Origin: Tuctoria greenei
Taxonomy: Eukaryota; Streptophyta; Magnoliopsida; Poales; Poaceae
Direction: 5' to 3'
Assembly (NCBI GenBank): GCA_036927565.1
Contig: JAYESD010000001.1
Location: 275,105,560-275,169,559, forward strand
DNA: 64,000 bases
Position 1 is the first letter of the stretch; each line of letters begins with the position of its first letter. A program made the position numbers and the translations under genes. This document shows positions 21,812 to 32,971 of the stretch, piece by piece. Under the pieces are notes generated by a model. It had not been told where the DNA came from and ran no database searches. It saw nothing but the letters and a program-made list of their open reading frames with translations.

Positions 21812-23149
21812 TTGCAAGAGTGAGTACATGTCGTACTCAGCAAGTGTGGAAAGTATGACATAAGGCTGATTGAAATGACGACAACAATAATGGTTGAGTG
21901 CTGAAAAGTACATTAAAACATTTGAAAAGCAATATATTATATGTATGTGAAGTAAACCCATCATAATCATAAGTAATGTCATAATACTAATCTAAATTCA
22001 TTACCATCCCAATACCAAGTTCTCTCTAATCATGTGAGGGTCCAGGTTGCTCATAATCGGGAGCACGGCTATCATGATAGTTTTAGACACACTCTACAGA
22101 GGTTGTACCGCTTTACCCACGTGTTTGTGATTTCATCACCTTTCGATGACTATAGAATCTCAATTATATCGTCTCACACTTCCTTAGGTGTGTGGCCAAG
22201 AGATCACAAAATAGCCTTTACAAAGGGATTACTAGCCTATATAGACCCCACTGAGGTCTCACCGGTGGCGATGCCTCCAACTGAGCACATCTTCAACCAA
22301 GGGCCCCCTCTTGAGCCATTCGGATCCCAGGGTAGTCCCACCAATCATCAACAAACCCAATCCGACTACCCCTTCCCCAAGCATCCATAATGGTCCAAAC
22401 AGCACTAGCAAAGCCCTAATTAGTTAGCTACGCCGCACCCATACTTGGCCTCGTGGTGGCACTGTAAATCCTGGATGGTCGCTCCACGAACCGGTCCTTA
22501 GATCTAAAGAAAGCAAAACCACCATAACATCCAACCCATCCACATACCAGGCTTGCTTAGATCACCCATTATCATATCATATTAACCAGTTCATGTCAAC
22601 CATAATCTCATCCATGCATAATTAAATTGAGTGGTATAGTTTTTTTCCCATCCCAGTTGATTAAGCGAAGCAAAAAGGTAAAGAACTCTTCCCGACTCTC
22701 TACCATAATTCCAGGTGACAAGGGTGGTTTAACAAATCTAGTAAACTTCCTACCATAGGATTCCCATCAAATTGACACAAGCATGCAGTTTTGCAAACAA
22801 AACATTTATTTTAAAACAGGATCAATATGCTTCAAGGACACTTGCCTTGCTCTTGCTGTTGATTAGGGTCAAAGCCTTCAAACTCTTGGTGTTGTAGATC
22901 CTCTGCGGCACTCTCTAGCGCAAATCCGTCTAATCCACACAATAAACATACAAGACAAGAAACACAATCAAAGAGTGCACAAATATTACTCAATATGTCA
23001 TGATATGCATGATTAATGCAAATGCAAGGTAGAACTTGTTAATAGATTGCTTTTAATGATCACTAACTAGTTCTAATAGTTTTTAACAAGTTTATACAGG
23101 TTTGGAGTTGATTTGATCAAATTTTAGAATTAATTTGACACAATTTAGT

Positions 23150-24050
23150 CAGAAAAATCAGACTAGTCTGCAGAAGGCCGGACTAGTCCGCACTTCGCAG
23201 AACTAGCGAACTAGGGTTTTTTAGATCGACGTAAATTTGGAGATTAGGGGTTGAATTCTCGTAAGGAAAAGAGAATAGAAGGTATACCAGGTGTTTAGAA
23301 CTCCAATGAATGAAGAAACTTGGAGGTAACACTTGGATCTTGATGATCTAGGGTTGGTGATGAACTTGGAGATGAATTGGTGATGAAGAACGAAAGTTTG
23401 GTGGAGATCTTGATCCTCTTTCGTTTCCTCCTCTTCTTCTTCTTGCTTGGGATCTTCTCCTCCCTCCTTGATGGTGGCTCTCCACGAACTAGGTGTGGGT
23501 GGGGTGGAAAAGTGGCAAATAGATGTCAAGCCAAGGGGTGGGGTGTTTATATAGAGGTGGAGGCTAGGGTTAGATGGATTTCGAGTTTGAGAGGAGTAGA
23601 GGCCGGTTTAGAGTCCCACATGGGCTCTAAAAGAGTTAGGCACGACGTCCCTAGGCCCACTTAACGTGAAACCCAAGAAACAAGTCGGAAAACAAAAGAT
23701 CAACTCAGAGTCGCGAAATATCGGACAAGTCCGGAAAGGACCGGACTAGTCCGAAGAAGTCCAGAGAGAAAATCGGACAAGTCTGGCCAAAAATCAGACA
23801 AGTCCGACTTTAGACAGAGAGGAAATCGGACAAGTCCGCTGGAACACCGGACTAGTCCGGAAAAGTCCAGGGACTTAGCAAATTTTTAAGGATTCATGGA
23901 ATATCGGACTAGTCCGCACAAAATCGGACAAGTCTGAATGTTTCCAGAGGCAAAATCGGACTAGTCCGCAGCAAAAACGGACAAGTCCGTTTTTAGTCAA
24001 AGAGAAATCGGACTAGTCCTCAGCAAAATCGGACTAGTCCGCACTTTCCT
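23150..24050. repeat. Array of CGGACTAGTCCG-type palindromes in the U3 of G (right LTR)
   Basis: This is the same array as at 15570-16470, with slightly better conserved copies (for example CCGGACTAGTCCGG near 23847). In element orientation it lies upstream of the TATA box, where LTR enhancers normally reside. Confidence 0.9.
23545..23554 (-). promoter_or_regulatory. TATA box of the G 5' LTR
   Basis: The minus strand reads CTATATAAAC. As the 5' LTR copy it would drive genomic RNA of element G leftward. Confidence 0.65.
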
Positions 24051-24190
24051 GCATTTTAAGTGCGGTTTTGCTCCAAATCAATTTTAAATGTTCCAAGTCA
24101 ATTTTAAACTCGTTCCTCTTTATGTGGGTTAATATTAAACATGTATATGAATGTATGCAAGGCATGATGCATGAAAATGAGGTTGTTACA

Positions 24191-24195
24191 CTGAT
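24191..24195. repeat. Target-site duplication CTGAT, right copy (element G)
   Basis: It is identical to 13871-13875. Confidence 0.92.
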
Positions 24196-24345
24196 CAAGA
24201 ACGTCACTATCAGTTGACGTAGGCGCTCGCGAGCCCCGCCGCTCAAATACACCGTCATGGACGCTCCACGGCTACATGTCGTCCAAATCCGTCGTCGCAA
24301 GCGCTCTGCAAGCCCTGCCGCCAAAACCCACCATCACAGACAACC
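24196..24345. other. Right half of the sequence interrupted by element G
   Basis: It is the GC-rich, low-complexity continuation of 13290-13870. No gene is supported. The boundary with H is not sharp and is set near 24345, where an LTR-like AT-richer sequence begins. Confidence 0.4.
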
Positions 24346-24813
24346 GCTATCACACTCGGTTTTATTAAGAACAAAACCAGCTGCAAAATACATGTATGCT
24401 AGGATCAGTTTCACCATACACGTAAACAAATAGTAATAAACAGTTCTGTATCGCACACAAACAACATTTATACCTTTCAAAAGGGTTTTGAATAGTAGAG
24501 GAAGAGGAAAAATCTCTAGAGCAACCACAGGCAAATCAACTGACAGCAACACGATCTTCTAAGCATTGTCTTCAAAAGAAACTTGTCTTCATCGAATCTT
24601 CTTTTTACTGAGCAGCATTTATGAAAAATAATGGCAAGCGCATGAGTACATAGAGTACTCATCAAGTGTGGGAAATAAATGATATGAAGGCCAATCAAAA
24701 GGAAAGGCTGATAATAGTTTATGCACTAAGTATTAAACCTATCCTTAACTTTCATTACCAACTTACATCTAGATGAATATTCCCAACCATAACATCAAAT
24801 AATAATAATAGTA

Positions 24814-24876
<63 letters not shown>

Positions 24877-27232
24877 GAACAATACCAATACCACTCCCGA
24901 CAATCATTCCCACCATTGACTAATTATGAAATGGACACCAAGCCGCTCTTGTCCGTGAGCATGACTGTCATGACAGTTTTCCAGTCTCTGTAGAGAATGT
25001 ATCCTTTACCCGCAAGCCATGATTTCATCCCCTGTTGCCAGATGGACTAAGTAAACCTCCTTGATGCCAGTGGTGCGCGACCCACATTTCACACTTTCGT
25101 AGGTGTGTGGCCAGAAGATCACTATGAGGTCTTTACAAAGGTTCTCCCGACGCGTACTTGCCCTCTGAGGTTTCGCCCCTGTACAAAAGTGTGATCCTAC
25201 AACTGCGTCTCAACACCCAAGTTGCCTCCTCTTGAGCCATGCGGTTCCAAAGGTAGTAACTCAAAACCAATTCCCCGCACTATTCAATCACCAATACTAT
25301 GTCGGGAGAGGCCTAATTAATTGATCAAGCTGCCCCATACTCAGTCTTGTGGCGATACTATAAAGCTTAGTGGCTTCCTCCATAAACCAGTCCTTAGAAT
25401 CCGGCAAAGTCCAAACCCCAATCTCGAATCTCGTGCATATTGCACCATACCATTCAAACCAACCCGCCAGATTCCTACTCACTACAATCCATTTGCCAAT
25501 ACCATGATAATGATCATAAATCATATACAATAAATGTGATGAATGTTTTCCCACCCATCTACTTTGCATGGCTAAGCGTGAAATATTCCCCAAATACCAA
25601 CCTTCCATACCCAAGCGACAAGGAAAGTAAGGTAAATCAAAAGGATATTCATAACATAGGATTCATATTAATTAGCATGCAACTAACTAAAATCCTCAAA
25701 AATGTACAAGATGATCAAGGGCACTTGCCTGTTTTTATATAGTTGTTCAGTCCTTCATCAATGAACTCTTGATCTTCACATCTTCATGTAGCTTCTTGAT
25801 CGAGATACAAGTGCGTATAAACTACCATCAAAAGAGAAATATAAGCATTCAAGAATAATACACCATACAAGCAATACAAATATTATTAATATTGGATATG
25901 TTACAATTATGATTCAAATTAGAATTGTGAGTGGTTTATTATTTTTCATAGCCAAAGAAATGTGTTTATCATTTATTTATAGGCTAAAAACATTTTTAAT
26001 AAATTATCCATAATCAAAATATATTTTATATGTATCTATAATTTTATTTCAGCCTAAAAAGATTTATACCTAATTTTCCTACATTTTCTATAATTATTCT
26101 ATCATTTAGAAACATATTCTATTCACTAATTGCATTTTTAAATAAAGTTCTGCAATTAATTAATACCTCAGGGGTCGTTTAGTCATTTTCCCAAACTCGT
26201 CATGGGTTAAAAGTATTATTTAACAAAATTTAGGGGCCTAAATTATTATTTTTTGTATTTAACCTAATTCCAGATAAGTCCAGGGGCTTAGGTGCTAAAA
26301 TAGTGGCTAAAACGTTTTTAATTCAAAGTCGAGGGGCTAATTCGAAAGAATCAGGGGCTTAAGTGCAAAGTTACGGCTCGAAACTTGTAATTGAACATGG
26401 GCTGTTGGATTCAATTCGGTGGGCTAGGATTTAAAAGACCGAAGGGGTGTGTTTAAATTTAAATGTGGTCGTGTGTTCTCGCATGAACGGCCAGGGGAGC
26501 GCCACGTCGCTCCGGCTAGGAGGACAGCGGCCGAAGGCCAAGAGGGCGGCGACGCCATGGCCGGAATGGCCGGCGACACACGAGATGGTGCTATAGACCA
26601 CTAAACACGCCGAAAAATGATGAAAATAAGAGAGAGGAATAAGGGGAAACTCACCACGGGGTTGATTGGAGTCGGAGGTGGCCGAAGGGGTGTGCGCGAC
26701 GGCGGGATGCGGCGGCATCACGCGACGTTCATCGATTTCGGCGGCGAGGCCACCAAGGCTTCAAGCAACGATGATTGGCGGCTCCCTAGTGGAATGGCGC
26801 ACACGAAGGACAAGTTAAATCGAAGAGCAGATGGACGTAGCGACGGGAACAGTGGTGGCACTAACCACCGGCGGCAGTGCTAGGGTTTGGTGTAGGGGGG
26901 GAAGAGGGAGAGTGTGGGATCTAGGATTAAATAGGGGAGGTGTATGTAGCAGTTTCCAGGGCGACGTGGGAGCGGGCGCACGACAAGGGGCACGGGTATG
27001 CACGCGGGGGCGTGCGGCGGTTGAGGCTCGGGCGGCGGTGGTTGTTGGGGAAGAAGGGGCTGATAGCTAGGGCCCGCGTGGAAGAGAGAGGGCGGTGAAG
27101 GAAGTGCGGGCTAGGCTGGGGGAAAGGGAAGTTGGGCCGCGGTTGGTGATTTTTGGCGCGTGTAAGTTTTATTTCTTTTTCCTTTTCTTTTTCTTTTCTT
27201 TCCTGCAATCTATCGTATTTGAATTTAAACAC
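24346..27232 (-). repeat. H: diverged Tekay-like LTR, interrupted by element C
   Basis: It shares ordered landmarks with the LTRs of A, B and G: GAGTACAT...GTACTCA...CAAGTGTGG near 24642-24672, GTAGGTGTGTGGCC near 25098, and CACTTGCCTG near 25722. It also has a GC-rich distal part (26450-27150) with a TATA-like ATTAAATAGG near 26923. The order implies minus orientation. The expected terminus is missing because element C begins at 27233, and the rest must lie beyond the window. No coding sequence is present. Confidence 0.65.
24798..24876. repeat. (ATA)n microsatellite in H
   Basis: About 26 AAT/ATA units, with two AGT variants near the left end. Confidence 0.95.
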
Positions 27233-28091
27233 TGTCAGTACCCTGCGTACCGGGTGCCCCACGATACTGCAAGAAAATCCGAAGAGTTCCTACGTACGAG
27301 TTGAAGACCCCCGAAGGCAACACACGTCTGACATCACTGGGCCCGCATCCCTTGTTTGGGTAGCTCTGGTACTACCGTGTGTGTAGCGGGACCGGGTCTA
27401 CCTCCCTTCACAGGGAAGCTCCGGTCCTGCCACGTGTCTAGCGATCTCGGACCTAATCCCCAGTAGAGGGAAGCTCCAGTACCACCACGTGTCGAGTGGC
27501 TCCGGACCTACCTCCTAGCAGAGGGAAGCTCTAGAGCTACCACGTGTTGTACCTCCAGAGCTTAGTCAGCAACGACTACAGGATCTCAAGCGGCACGAAC
27601 ACTAAAGAGGCTATTAAAACAGCCGTTACAAGACCTGATTAACGTGTCATTAATCCAGAATTAATGACACACAATCAAAGGACCTTTCGTATCAGTAATG
27701 TCGCCATTAAGGCGCGTTATCACACTGTTAATCATACTTAATACATGTAGATCGTGTATTAGGTGATTGAATACCACCGTGGCCACGTGTCGGGTTGGGA
27801 AATCCCTACAACGGACAGCCCTTGGCACTAAAAGGGTTGCGTTGCACAGTAGAAACCAAATCCAACCAAGGCCAACTCGAACCAAGCCAACTCAAGCACA
27901 TACACATACACTCTCATACAATCAACAACCACCCTGTGGAGTAGGGTATTACGCTCAGGCGGCCCGAACCACGTAAAAATACCCAATGTCACCGTCTCGT
28001 TCGTAATCTTACGTATGTCCCAACCGAATACGAACCTCCGCGGACTACGCTTTAGTAGTACCGGGGGAAGTATCGTAGCAACACTTCAACA
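27233..28091 (+). repeat. 5' LTR of element C, 859 bp
   Basis: It runs from TGTCAGTACC to CTTCAACA. It has five G-box-like units at 27320-27550, a weak TATA (CACTAAAAGGG at 27826-27836, where remnant I has CTATAAAAGG), and the U5 block GTGGAGTAGGGTATTACGCT (27934-27953). The left flank is AACAC; its duplicate lies outside the window. Confidence 0.85.
27320..27550 (+). repeat. G-box/AGCTCCGG tandem units in the U3 of C
   Basis: Units of about 55 bp contain GGAAGCTC(C/T), a GGACCTA-like spacer and CCACGTGTC or variants. CACGTGT occurs near 27431, 27487 and 27541 and decayed copies lie upstream. It is homologous to the arrays in I and L. Confidence 0.78.
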
Positions 28092-28093
28092 TT

Positions 28094-28111
28094 TGGCGCG
28101 CCAGGTAGGGG
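28094..28111 (+). other. Primer-binding site of element C
   Basis: TGGCGCGCCAGGTAGGGG follows the LTR after two T bases. The tRNA was not identified with certainty, because the first bases TGGCGC fit several tRNA 3' ends. Confidence 0.65.
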
Positions 28112-28128
28112 GCGCCTGAGATTTTGAG

Positions 28129-29586
28129 ATGGTGAATTCCGTCGCAGGATCGTCCAACGGCGACGCTGAGCAGCCTGCTGGAGGAAATCCCTCCAACACA
28201 CTAGCTGGCTAATGCTGTTCTTCTGGCGGGTGTTGTTCCACCACCACCTCCACCATCACAGCAAGATGGTGTGTTCGCATCAGTCACTGCATCGATGAAC
28301 AACCCTGAGAATGCGTTGAACGCGGCCTGGACTCTTCTCCAGCGTCCTCTAGCGCTCGGAGCTCCTCACGCCGCGATGGAGCAGTGGCGCACTGATGTGG
28401 ATCACTTGGTTGCAGTTGTAACCAATGCCATCATTAACAAGGGTTCGCCCCTTGCTGGGCAGGTACCTTCAAGAAATAGGACCTTGTCAGGTAGACTTGG
28501 TCCTTAGGCGTCACATCACAAGAGGCTGCGCCCTCCCAGCAAGTGACATCACCGCCCTCCAGGGCACGTCACACTCACACTATGTCAAGGCTCTCGATGC
28601 ATGATTTACGATAGGAGCTTGACCACCGATATAGGCAGCAGGACGGTCACGTCCTCATGGAGCGTGCTCGTGAGAGGCGGGCTGCTCGTGAAAACCCTTC
28701 TCCCTTGGGAGTAGGGGGCGGCTATTCAGCTCTGATCATGCATCTTTGCATGGTCGAATGGACACTGAAGTGTCAGCCTCATCTATCGAAGAAGTATGAC
28801 AAGAACATCAACCCCATTGAGTTCCTCCAGATATACTCCACCGCCATCCTCGCGGCTGGAGGCAATGAGGCCGTTATGGCCAACTACTTCCCAGTGGCTT
28901 TAATCTGGACAGCCAGGTCCTGGTTCGTGAGTCTTCCGCCTGAATCCATCAATGGTTTAGCGGAGCTTTCCTGCCAATTCACCGCCAACTTCGGGAGCTC
29001 CTACACCCGACCTGGCACCGAATTGGACTTGTTTGTCGTACAATAGAAGACGGGAGAGTCATTGTGATCGTTCATCCAATGGTTTTCATAGGTACAGACC
29101 ACAATCCCTTCTATCTCCAACGCTTCCTTCATTGTCGCATTTCAACAGGAAGTTAGAGATAAGAAGATGCTGGAGAAAGTGGCAACAAAAGAAGTCAGAA
29201 GCGTCACGGAGCTCTTCAGCCTAGCCGACAAATGTGTCAGGGCTGCAGAGGGCGGGGAGATGCACTCCAAACCAGCTTTGAAGGCTGGTAAACCCTCCTC
29301 CAAGACTGAAGACACTACCTCCAGCGGTGGAAAAAAGAAGAAAAAGTCCAACGGCAAGAAGAAGTCATCAGCCGGTACGCCTACCGCTGCTGCAGCTGCA
29401 ACTCCGGGTGGCCGGGGGCCACGCCCCGAAAATCGTCCTCAACCATCGTCTGAGAACGGCAGTGGTCAAAATATGTGGTGTTCGATCCACAAAACGGACA
29501 CCCACAATCTTGAAGATTGTCGCGAGGTCCAGCGCCTTGTTGAACACTTCAACAAGTGCCAAGAAGAAGCTTCTTTCCACCAATGA
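28129..29586 (+). pseudogene. Element C gag, degenerate
   Basis: It begins at ATG 28129 shortly after the PBS and runs through several stops and frame changes. The Gag core is recognisable in 28657-29046, residues about 30-129 (EFLQIYSTAILAAGG, then LAELSCQFTANFGSSY and RPGTELDLF), as in Tat-lineage Gag. The C-terminal part (29167-29586) has the typical Ser/Lys-rich linker and a CxxH-type remnant (WCSIHKTDTHNLEDC), a modified zinc knuckle common in this lineage. A TAG at 29044 and a shift before 29167 break it. Confidence 0.8.
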
Positions 29587-30330
29587 GAAGGAAAGCAGAA
29601 GGTTGATGAAGCTCCGGCTGATCAAGAGATAGGCTTCCAGGATCCCAAGAAGGTCCTGAAAGCCGTCTACAATACCGTCGACGATGATTCCAACATCTCC
29701 AACAATGAGCGTCAGAAGAATCTCCATACAATATATGGAGGGTCATGGGATATTACCTCTCGGCGCATCCTCAATACCATGCGTCGGGATGGCTGCCGCA
29801 GCTCTCACCGCCAAGGCAGAACCCCATCGGAAGTGGATGTACACTGCCATCACTTTTGAAGCTTCGGATTGCCCAAGAACATGATCGGAGTTGGTCAATT
29901 GCCATTGATGTTTTCTCCTACCATCAATAACATCCAGCTCTATCATGTCTTGGTAGCTGGAGGTGCGACGCTCAATCTCCTCAGCTACGAAGCGTTTGTG
30001 AAGATCCATCTAAGCCTCTCAGACCTTCGCCCCTCACGTCCCTTCTATGGGGTAGGTTTAGGAGCTATCACTCCTCTCGGGTCAATTACACTCCCGATGA
30101 CCTTCGGGACTCGGGAGAGCTATAAGACCCAGAAGTTGGTCTTCGATGTAGCACACATCAGCCTTCCCTTAAACGCCATCCTAGGAAGGCCAACCCTCTA
30201 TAGGTTTATGGCCGCAGCTCATTACAACTATTTGGTGTTGAAGATGCCGACTCCTTCGGGCGTCCTCCGAATTCACAGGGACCGCACTGCGGGAGTCACC
30301 GCGTTGGAAGAACTCCACGTGCTTGCAACA
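29587..30330 (+). pseudogene. Element C aspartic protease, active-site Asp lost
   Basis: The frame of 29869-31137 carries the retropepsin-like domain. The expected L-V-D-G-G active-site motif reads LVAGGATLNLL (about residues 27-37), with Ala in place of the catalytic Asp. The later ILGRPTLYRF motif is intact. The preceding part (29587-29868) shows the usual TISGG-like region in broken frames. Confidence 0.8.
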
Positions 30331-30579
30331 ACGCGGGAGGATAGATCCGGCAAGGAGCAAGCTGCTCAACCCCCAAGCTCTCGTCAGCGAGGCTCAACCT
30401 CTGCACCACGCGTGCAAACAAGCGGCGACACTGATATTCCCATCAAAGCCGTCCAAATCGATTCTGATGCTGCCCAGACCACCCGTATATCGGGAGGTCT
30501 GGACAACAAATTGGAACTGGCGCTCATCACTTTCCTCCAGGCGAATGTCGACGTGTTTGCATGGCAACCGTCACAGATG

Positions 30580-31341
30580 CCTGGGATCCCTAGGGAAGTG
30601 ATTGAGCGTAGCTTGAAGATATATCCCGACACACAACAAGTACATCAGAAGCCCCGGAAGCAATCAGTCGAGCGGCAGAATTTTATTAGACGAGAAATCA
30701 AGAAATTGCTCGAAGCTTGTTTCATCCGGGAGATTCATCATCCACGGTGGCTGGAAAATCCAGTCGTCTTACCAAAGGTCGACGGGAAGCTTCAGATGTG
30801 CATCGACTACACAACCTTGAATAAGGCATGCCCCAAAGACCTATTTCCACTACCTAGAATAGACCAGATAGTGGATTCCACCTCCGGATGCAAGCTATTG
30901 TATTTCCTAGATGTATACTCTGGATATCATCAGATCCAAATTTCTAGGGAAGATGAAGAGCATACTGCCTTCATAACAATAGATGGGTTGTATGGTTATA
31001 CTGTTATGCCATTCGGTCTCAAAAATGCTGCTTCAACTTTTGTGTGGGCCATGCACAAAATATTTGGAGAGCTCATTAGGGACATGGTGGAGGTCTATGT
31101 CGATGAAACCATCATGAAAGTGAAGAACAAGGAATGACTCCTTGATAACTTGGAAGCCGTCTTCGACAAGCTGCGTGTAACGCACACCAAACTAAACCCG
31201 GACAAATGTGTCTTCAGGGTTAGCTTCGGGAAGCTTCTCGGATTCTTGGTTACTCACCGAGGAATTGAGGCAAATCCGGCGAAGATCAAGGCTATTGAAG
31301 AGATGCGGCTCCGGACCGCGTCAAAGATGTCCAGAAGCTAA
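30580..31341 (+). pseudogene. Element C reverse transcriptase, catalytic motif altered
   Basis: The RT domain is readable from ERSLKIYPD through DGKLQMCIDYTTLNKACP, FLDVYSGYHQI and VMPFGLKNAASTF. The catalytic Y-V-D-D reads Y-V-D-E (VEVYVDETIM), so one of the metal-binding Asp residues is replaced by Glu. A TGA follows at 31135-31137 and the RT thumb continues in 31150-31341 before a frameshift. Confidence 0.88.
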
Positions 31342-32160
31342 CTAGATGTCTAGCTGCACTCAGTCGATTTATTTTGAGACTGGCAGAGCAAGGGCTACCC
31401 TTCTTCAAGTTATTGAGGAAGTACGGTTCATTCCATTGGTATGAAGAAGCAACTCCTCACCACATTACCAATCTTCATAGCTCCGGATCCTGGTGAGCCC
31501 CTTTTGCTTTACATTTCGACAATTGCGGAGGTTGTCAACATGGTCTTGGTCACGGAGAGACCGGAACCATATTTAGTTCAGGAGTTTAGACCCCTCCAGG
31601 AGGGTCCGGAGCTTTGTGAAGGCGAGTCTGGATCCCAGCCCGCAGGCGGGGATCCTAAAGGCAAGCTGCATGAGGATCAAGCTCTCTTATCTGAGGGAGT
31701 TCTCATGGTTGACCAAGAAGATTCGGATCCCTCCAGGAGGGTCCGGGTAGCTCAAGAAGAAGGTCTAGAGCCGTTTAGGATGGTTTGGGTTGATGAAGAA
31801 GAAGCTTCGGGCCCTTCCGGGAAGGTCCGGATCATCTAGCGGCCAGTGTACTTCATTAGCGAAGTACTACATGACGCCAAGACTCTGTACATTAAGGTGC
31901 ATAAACTGCTCTATGGAGTTCTTATTGCCACAAGGAAGCTTCATCACTACTTCCAAGCCCACAAAATATCAGTGGTAACTTCTTATCCACTACATGCCAT
32001 ATTGCATAACCCCAACTCTACGGGAAATATTGCAAAATGGGCAGTAGAGCTGGCAGAATTCGATCTCGAATTCCTGTCTCGGCATGCTATCAAGATTCAG
32101 GCATTGGCTGACTTCATGGCGGAGTGGACCCCTTCTTCATCAAATCTAGGGGGGCCACAA
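31342..32160 (+). pseudogene. Element C RNase H with repetitive GC-rich insertion
   Basis: Sequence from the RT connection (31360-31440) leads to LLTTLPIFIAPDPGEPLLLYIST (31444-31512), then to RPVYFISEVLHDAKTLY (31843-31893) and the end of the Gypsy-type RNase H. Between them, 31580-31840 holds an acidic insert of about 85 codons. It carries three imperfect copies of a palindromic unit, CCCTCCAGGAGGGTCCGG or close to it. In relatives only a short linker is expected at this point, from memory of the family. A TAG at 31837-31839 closes it. Confidence 0.75.
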
Positions 32161-32610
32161 TGAGCAGAAGCAAGAACCCAAAGTCCCGGTCTTCACCGAG
32201 CCTCATTGGACTCTCTACTTCAACGGCTCCGTGCAGAAGCAGGGGACCGGAGCTGGAATCCTTCTCCTCGCTCCGACCAGAGAGAGGTTGAGTACATGTT
32301 ACACCTTGACTTCAAGGCAACTAACAACATGGTGGAATATGAATCTCTCATCTACGAACTTAAGGTGGCGCTATCATATGGTGTTAAGCAGTTGATGCTG
32401 AAGGGTGACTCTCAACTCATCGTCAAGCAAGTTAAAGGTGAATGTAGATGCAACAATCCTCAATTTGTTGCTTACCTCTTTGAAGTCTAGAAGCTCCAAA
32501 AGGACTTCGATGTCCTAGACCTCAACCATGTCCAGTGTCTCAACAACGCTGAAGCTGATGAACTCTCGACAAAAGATTCAACCAGAGATCAAGCTCCAGA
32601 TGGAGTTTTT
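32161..32610 (+). pseudogene. Element C second, archaeal-type RNase H
   Basis: The stretch ATNNMVEYESLIYELKVAL, followed by KGDSQLIVKQV, is the signature of the extra RNase H acquired by Tat-lineage elements. It comes after a degraded N-terminal part and is cut by a TAG at 32488-32490, with the remainder (LQKDFDVLDLNHVQ, NNAEADELS) readable to about 32580. Confidence 0.85.
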
Positions 32611-32971
32611 GTCAGGAGATTGTCAGGACCTGCCACTCAGCCTGCCGAACTGATTGATGGGGGCGAGATCAACACCCAGAAGCTGGCGGTCGCGGTGGCC
32701 CTGTTACCATGGCGTCCACCAAGGATCGTAGGCGCTGCAGGAAGCTCCGAGCAACCCAACGTGCAAGATTCGGAGGCTCAAGTTGGCTCTGATGCATTGA
32801 TCTCGGAGATTTGGAGCTACTTGAAAGACAACATCCTTTCTGAAGACGGTGCTTCTGCTGACCGAATCGTCAGATTGGCTAAAAGATACACGCTGGTAGA
32901 AGGGGATCTCTACCAGCGTGGTGCCAACGATGTTTTAATGTTGTGCATTGCCCGGGAAGAAGGTCGTAAGC
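32611..32971 (+). pseudogene. Element C start of integrase region, interrupted by element B
   Basis: An open frame of 118 codons carries the linker and the WSYLKDNIL...RIVRLAKRYTLVEGDLYQRG sequence that precedes the integrase zinc finger. It ends at REEGRK, where element B begins. The continuation starts at 43637, and the 5-bp target is TAAGC here and TGAGC on the far side. Confidence 0.85.

Larger units (their letters stand above)
13876..24190 (-). mobile_element. Element G: complete Tekay-type Ty3/gypsy chromovirus, coding region decayed
   Basis: It has two LTRs (13876-16613 and 21436-24190), a PBS, a PPT and CTGAT duplications on both sides. The internal region on the minus strand encodes gag, PR, RT, RNase H, integrase and chromodomain, related to A and B. 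The reading frame is broken at least nine times. The LTRs look only a few percent different by eye. The half of the LTR distal to the internal region (U3) is unrelated to that of A and B and carries the CGGACTAGTCCG palindrome array. Confidence 0.95.
21436..24190 (-). repeat. 5' LTR of element G, 2755 bp
   Basis: It runs from TGTGACACCC to GGTTGTTACA and is paired with 13876-16613. The length difference includes a 19-bp G run at 21793-21811. It contains a TATA box at 23545-23554 and the second palindrome array. Confidence 0.93.
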
